A stretch of DNA of 34,609 nucleotides, taken from an uncultured Muribaculaceae bacterium. GTDB lineage: Bacteria; Bacteroidota; Bacteroidia; Bacteroidales; Muribaculaceae. The translations under genes were made by a program, and so were the position numbers. Positions 34,257 to 34,609 of this stretch are shown here, piece after piece. The stretch's first letter is position 1. Each line of letters starts with the position of its first letter. Location of the stretch: contig CALUMZ010000023.1 of assembly GCA_944321865.1 (NCBI GenBank), positions 1 through 34,609 of the forward strand. The letters are read 5' to 3'. The notes beneath the pieces are model-generated. The model had not been told where the DNA came from. It made no database searches and saw nothing but the letters and a program-made list of their open reading frames with translations.

Positions 34257-34328
34257 TGAAAACGCAGTTTTCAAATTTGATTATGCCGAGACCAAGCTAT
34301 ATTATCAAAATATAGCGAAAGTCGAGCG
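34226..34328. repeat. Promoter-containing direct and inverted repeat
   Basis: A 21-bp sequence (AATATAGCGAAAGTCGAGCG plus one A) occurs at 34226-34246 and again at 34308-34328. Between them, 34260-34303 is an imperfect inverted copy of the first unit, including GCTATATT at 34296-34303. The first copy supplies the sulfatase -7 box. The second copy ends exactly where the next MITE-like element begins. Confidence 0.65.
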
Positions 34329-34500
34329 AGGGTGTATCAAAATGCGATTTTGCCATGAGTAGAGACGTGGCGTGCCGCGTCTCGATGTCTGCAACAATGT
34401 ATAAAACATTCAATATCAATGATTTATTCAACCAGACTGTAGAGACGCAAAATTTTGCGTCTCTACTGCCACATTGAAATGATAATTTTGATACACCCTC
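34328..34500. mobile_element. 173-bp MITE-like element, second full copy
   Basis: It has the same ends, hairpin, spacer and 28-bp palindrome (34439-34466) as 27199-27371, with about 95% identity. It lacks the outer right end present there. It lies upstream of the sulfatase promoter and abuts a truncated copy of the promoter repeat. No reading frame of note. Confidence 0.78.
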
Positions 34501-34535
34501 CGAAACGCAGCCATATCCCCGCCCCACAAACCGTA

Positions 34536-34609
34536 GAGGGTGTATCAAAATGTGTGCGAGGGGCGGCAAAGCCGTCCAATGTGCATAACCGACGGTGTAG
34601 CGACCACCG
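34536..34609. mobile_element. Start of a second palindromic element, cut by the window edge
   Basis: It opens with GAGGGTGTATCAAAATG. From about 34562 it then matches the reverse complement of the right half of the 277-bp element at 21287-21563 (GCCGTCCAATGTGCATAACC, then GACGGTG.AGCGACCA). It is therefore a copy in the opposite orientation. TA precedes the end. The remainder lies outside the window. Confidence 0.6.

Noticed and set aside
34226..34303. Invertible (phase-variable) promoter
   Set aside because: The inverted match is only 8 bp exact with weak similarity beyond, and no site-specific recombinase lies nearby. Long-read data showing both orientations would be needed.

Overview
The window looks like a chromosomal segment of a gut Bacteroidales, possibly Muribaculaceae (the family is inference). 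The signs are a SusC/SusD pair, lipoprotein and Sec signals of Bacteroidetes type, C-terminal domains resembling type IX secretion sorting signals on two secreted proteins, and repeated -7 boxes of the form TAnnTTTG, some with TTTG about 20-22 bases upstream. No rRNA, tRNA, CRISPR array, transposase or phage gene was seen.

Layout. 1-693: tail of an upstream unit with a strong terminator, then a promoter and a GC-rich leader of about 280 nt. 694-10122: a glycan-uptake locus on the plus strand, with an unknown secreted protein, a LamG/GH18 secreted hydrolase, SusC and SusD, closed by a perfect hairpin terminator. 10353-15278: ROK sugar kinase, MATE transporter overlapping a DUF2752 protein, YitT-family membrane protein, and AraC-type regulator. 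15368-18533 (minus): AspT/YidE-type transporter and UDP-glucose 6-dehydrogenase. 18698-21004: small secreted protein, membrane-anchored coiled-coil protein, and pRiA4b ORF-3-like acidic protein. 22086-25331: secreted tricorn-type S41 protease. 25529-27073: GH109-type lipoprotein. 27586-34189 (minus): sulfatase, GH2 beta-galactosidase, N-acetylhexosamine 1-kinase-like protein and a CBM9-like protein, in that transcriptional order.

How the genes fit together. Sulfatase, beta-galactosidase, an NAD-dependent alpha-N-acetylgalactosaminidase-type enzyme and an N-acetylhexosamine kinase are the set expected for trimming sulfated host O-glycans and phosphorylating released GlcNAc/GalNAc. The GH18-SusCD unit points to N-acetylglucosamine-containing glycans, and the ROK kinase could phosphorylate an imported hexose. 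These substrate links are inferred from families.

The least ordinary part is non-coding. A family of short, transposase-less elements with ends like GAGGGTGTATCAAAATG occupies four intergenic regions. They carry strong internal hairpins built on GAGACG/CGTCTC arms. Two 173-bp copies are about 95% identical. One copy has a 277-bp, highly palindromic second element inserted exactly where its central palindrome should be. A decayed copy sits next to an intact one, and another copy separates the GH18 gene from susC. These look like MITE-type elements that may also act as transcript-end or processing signals.
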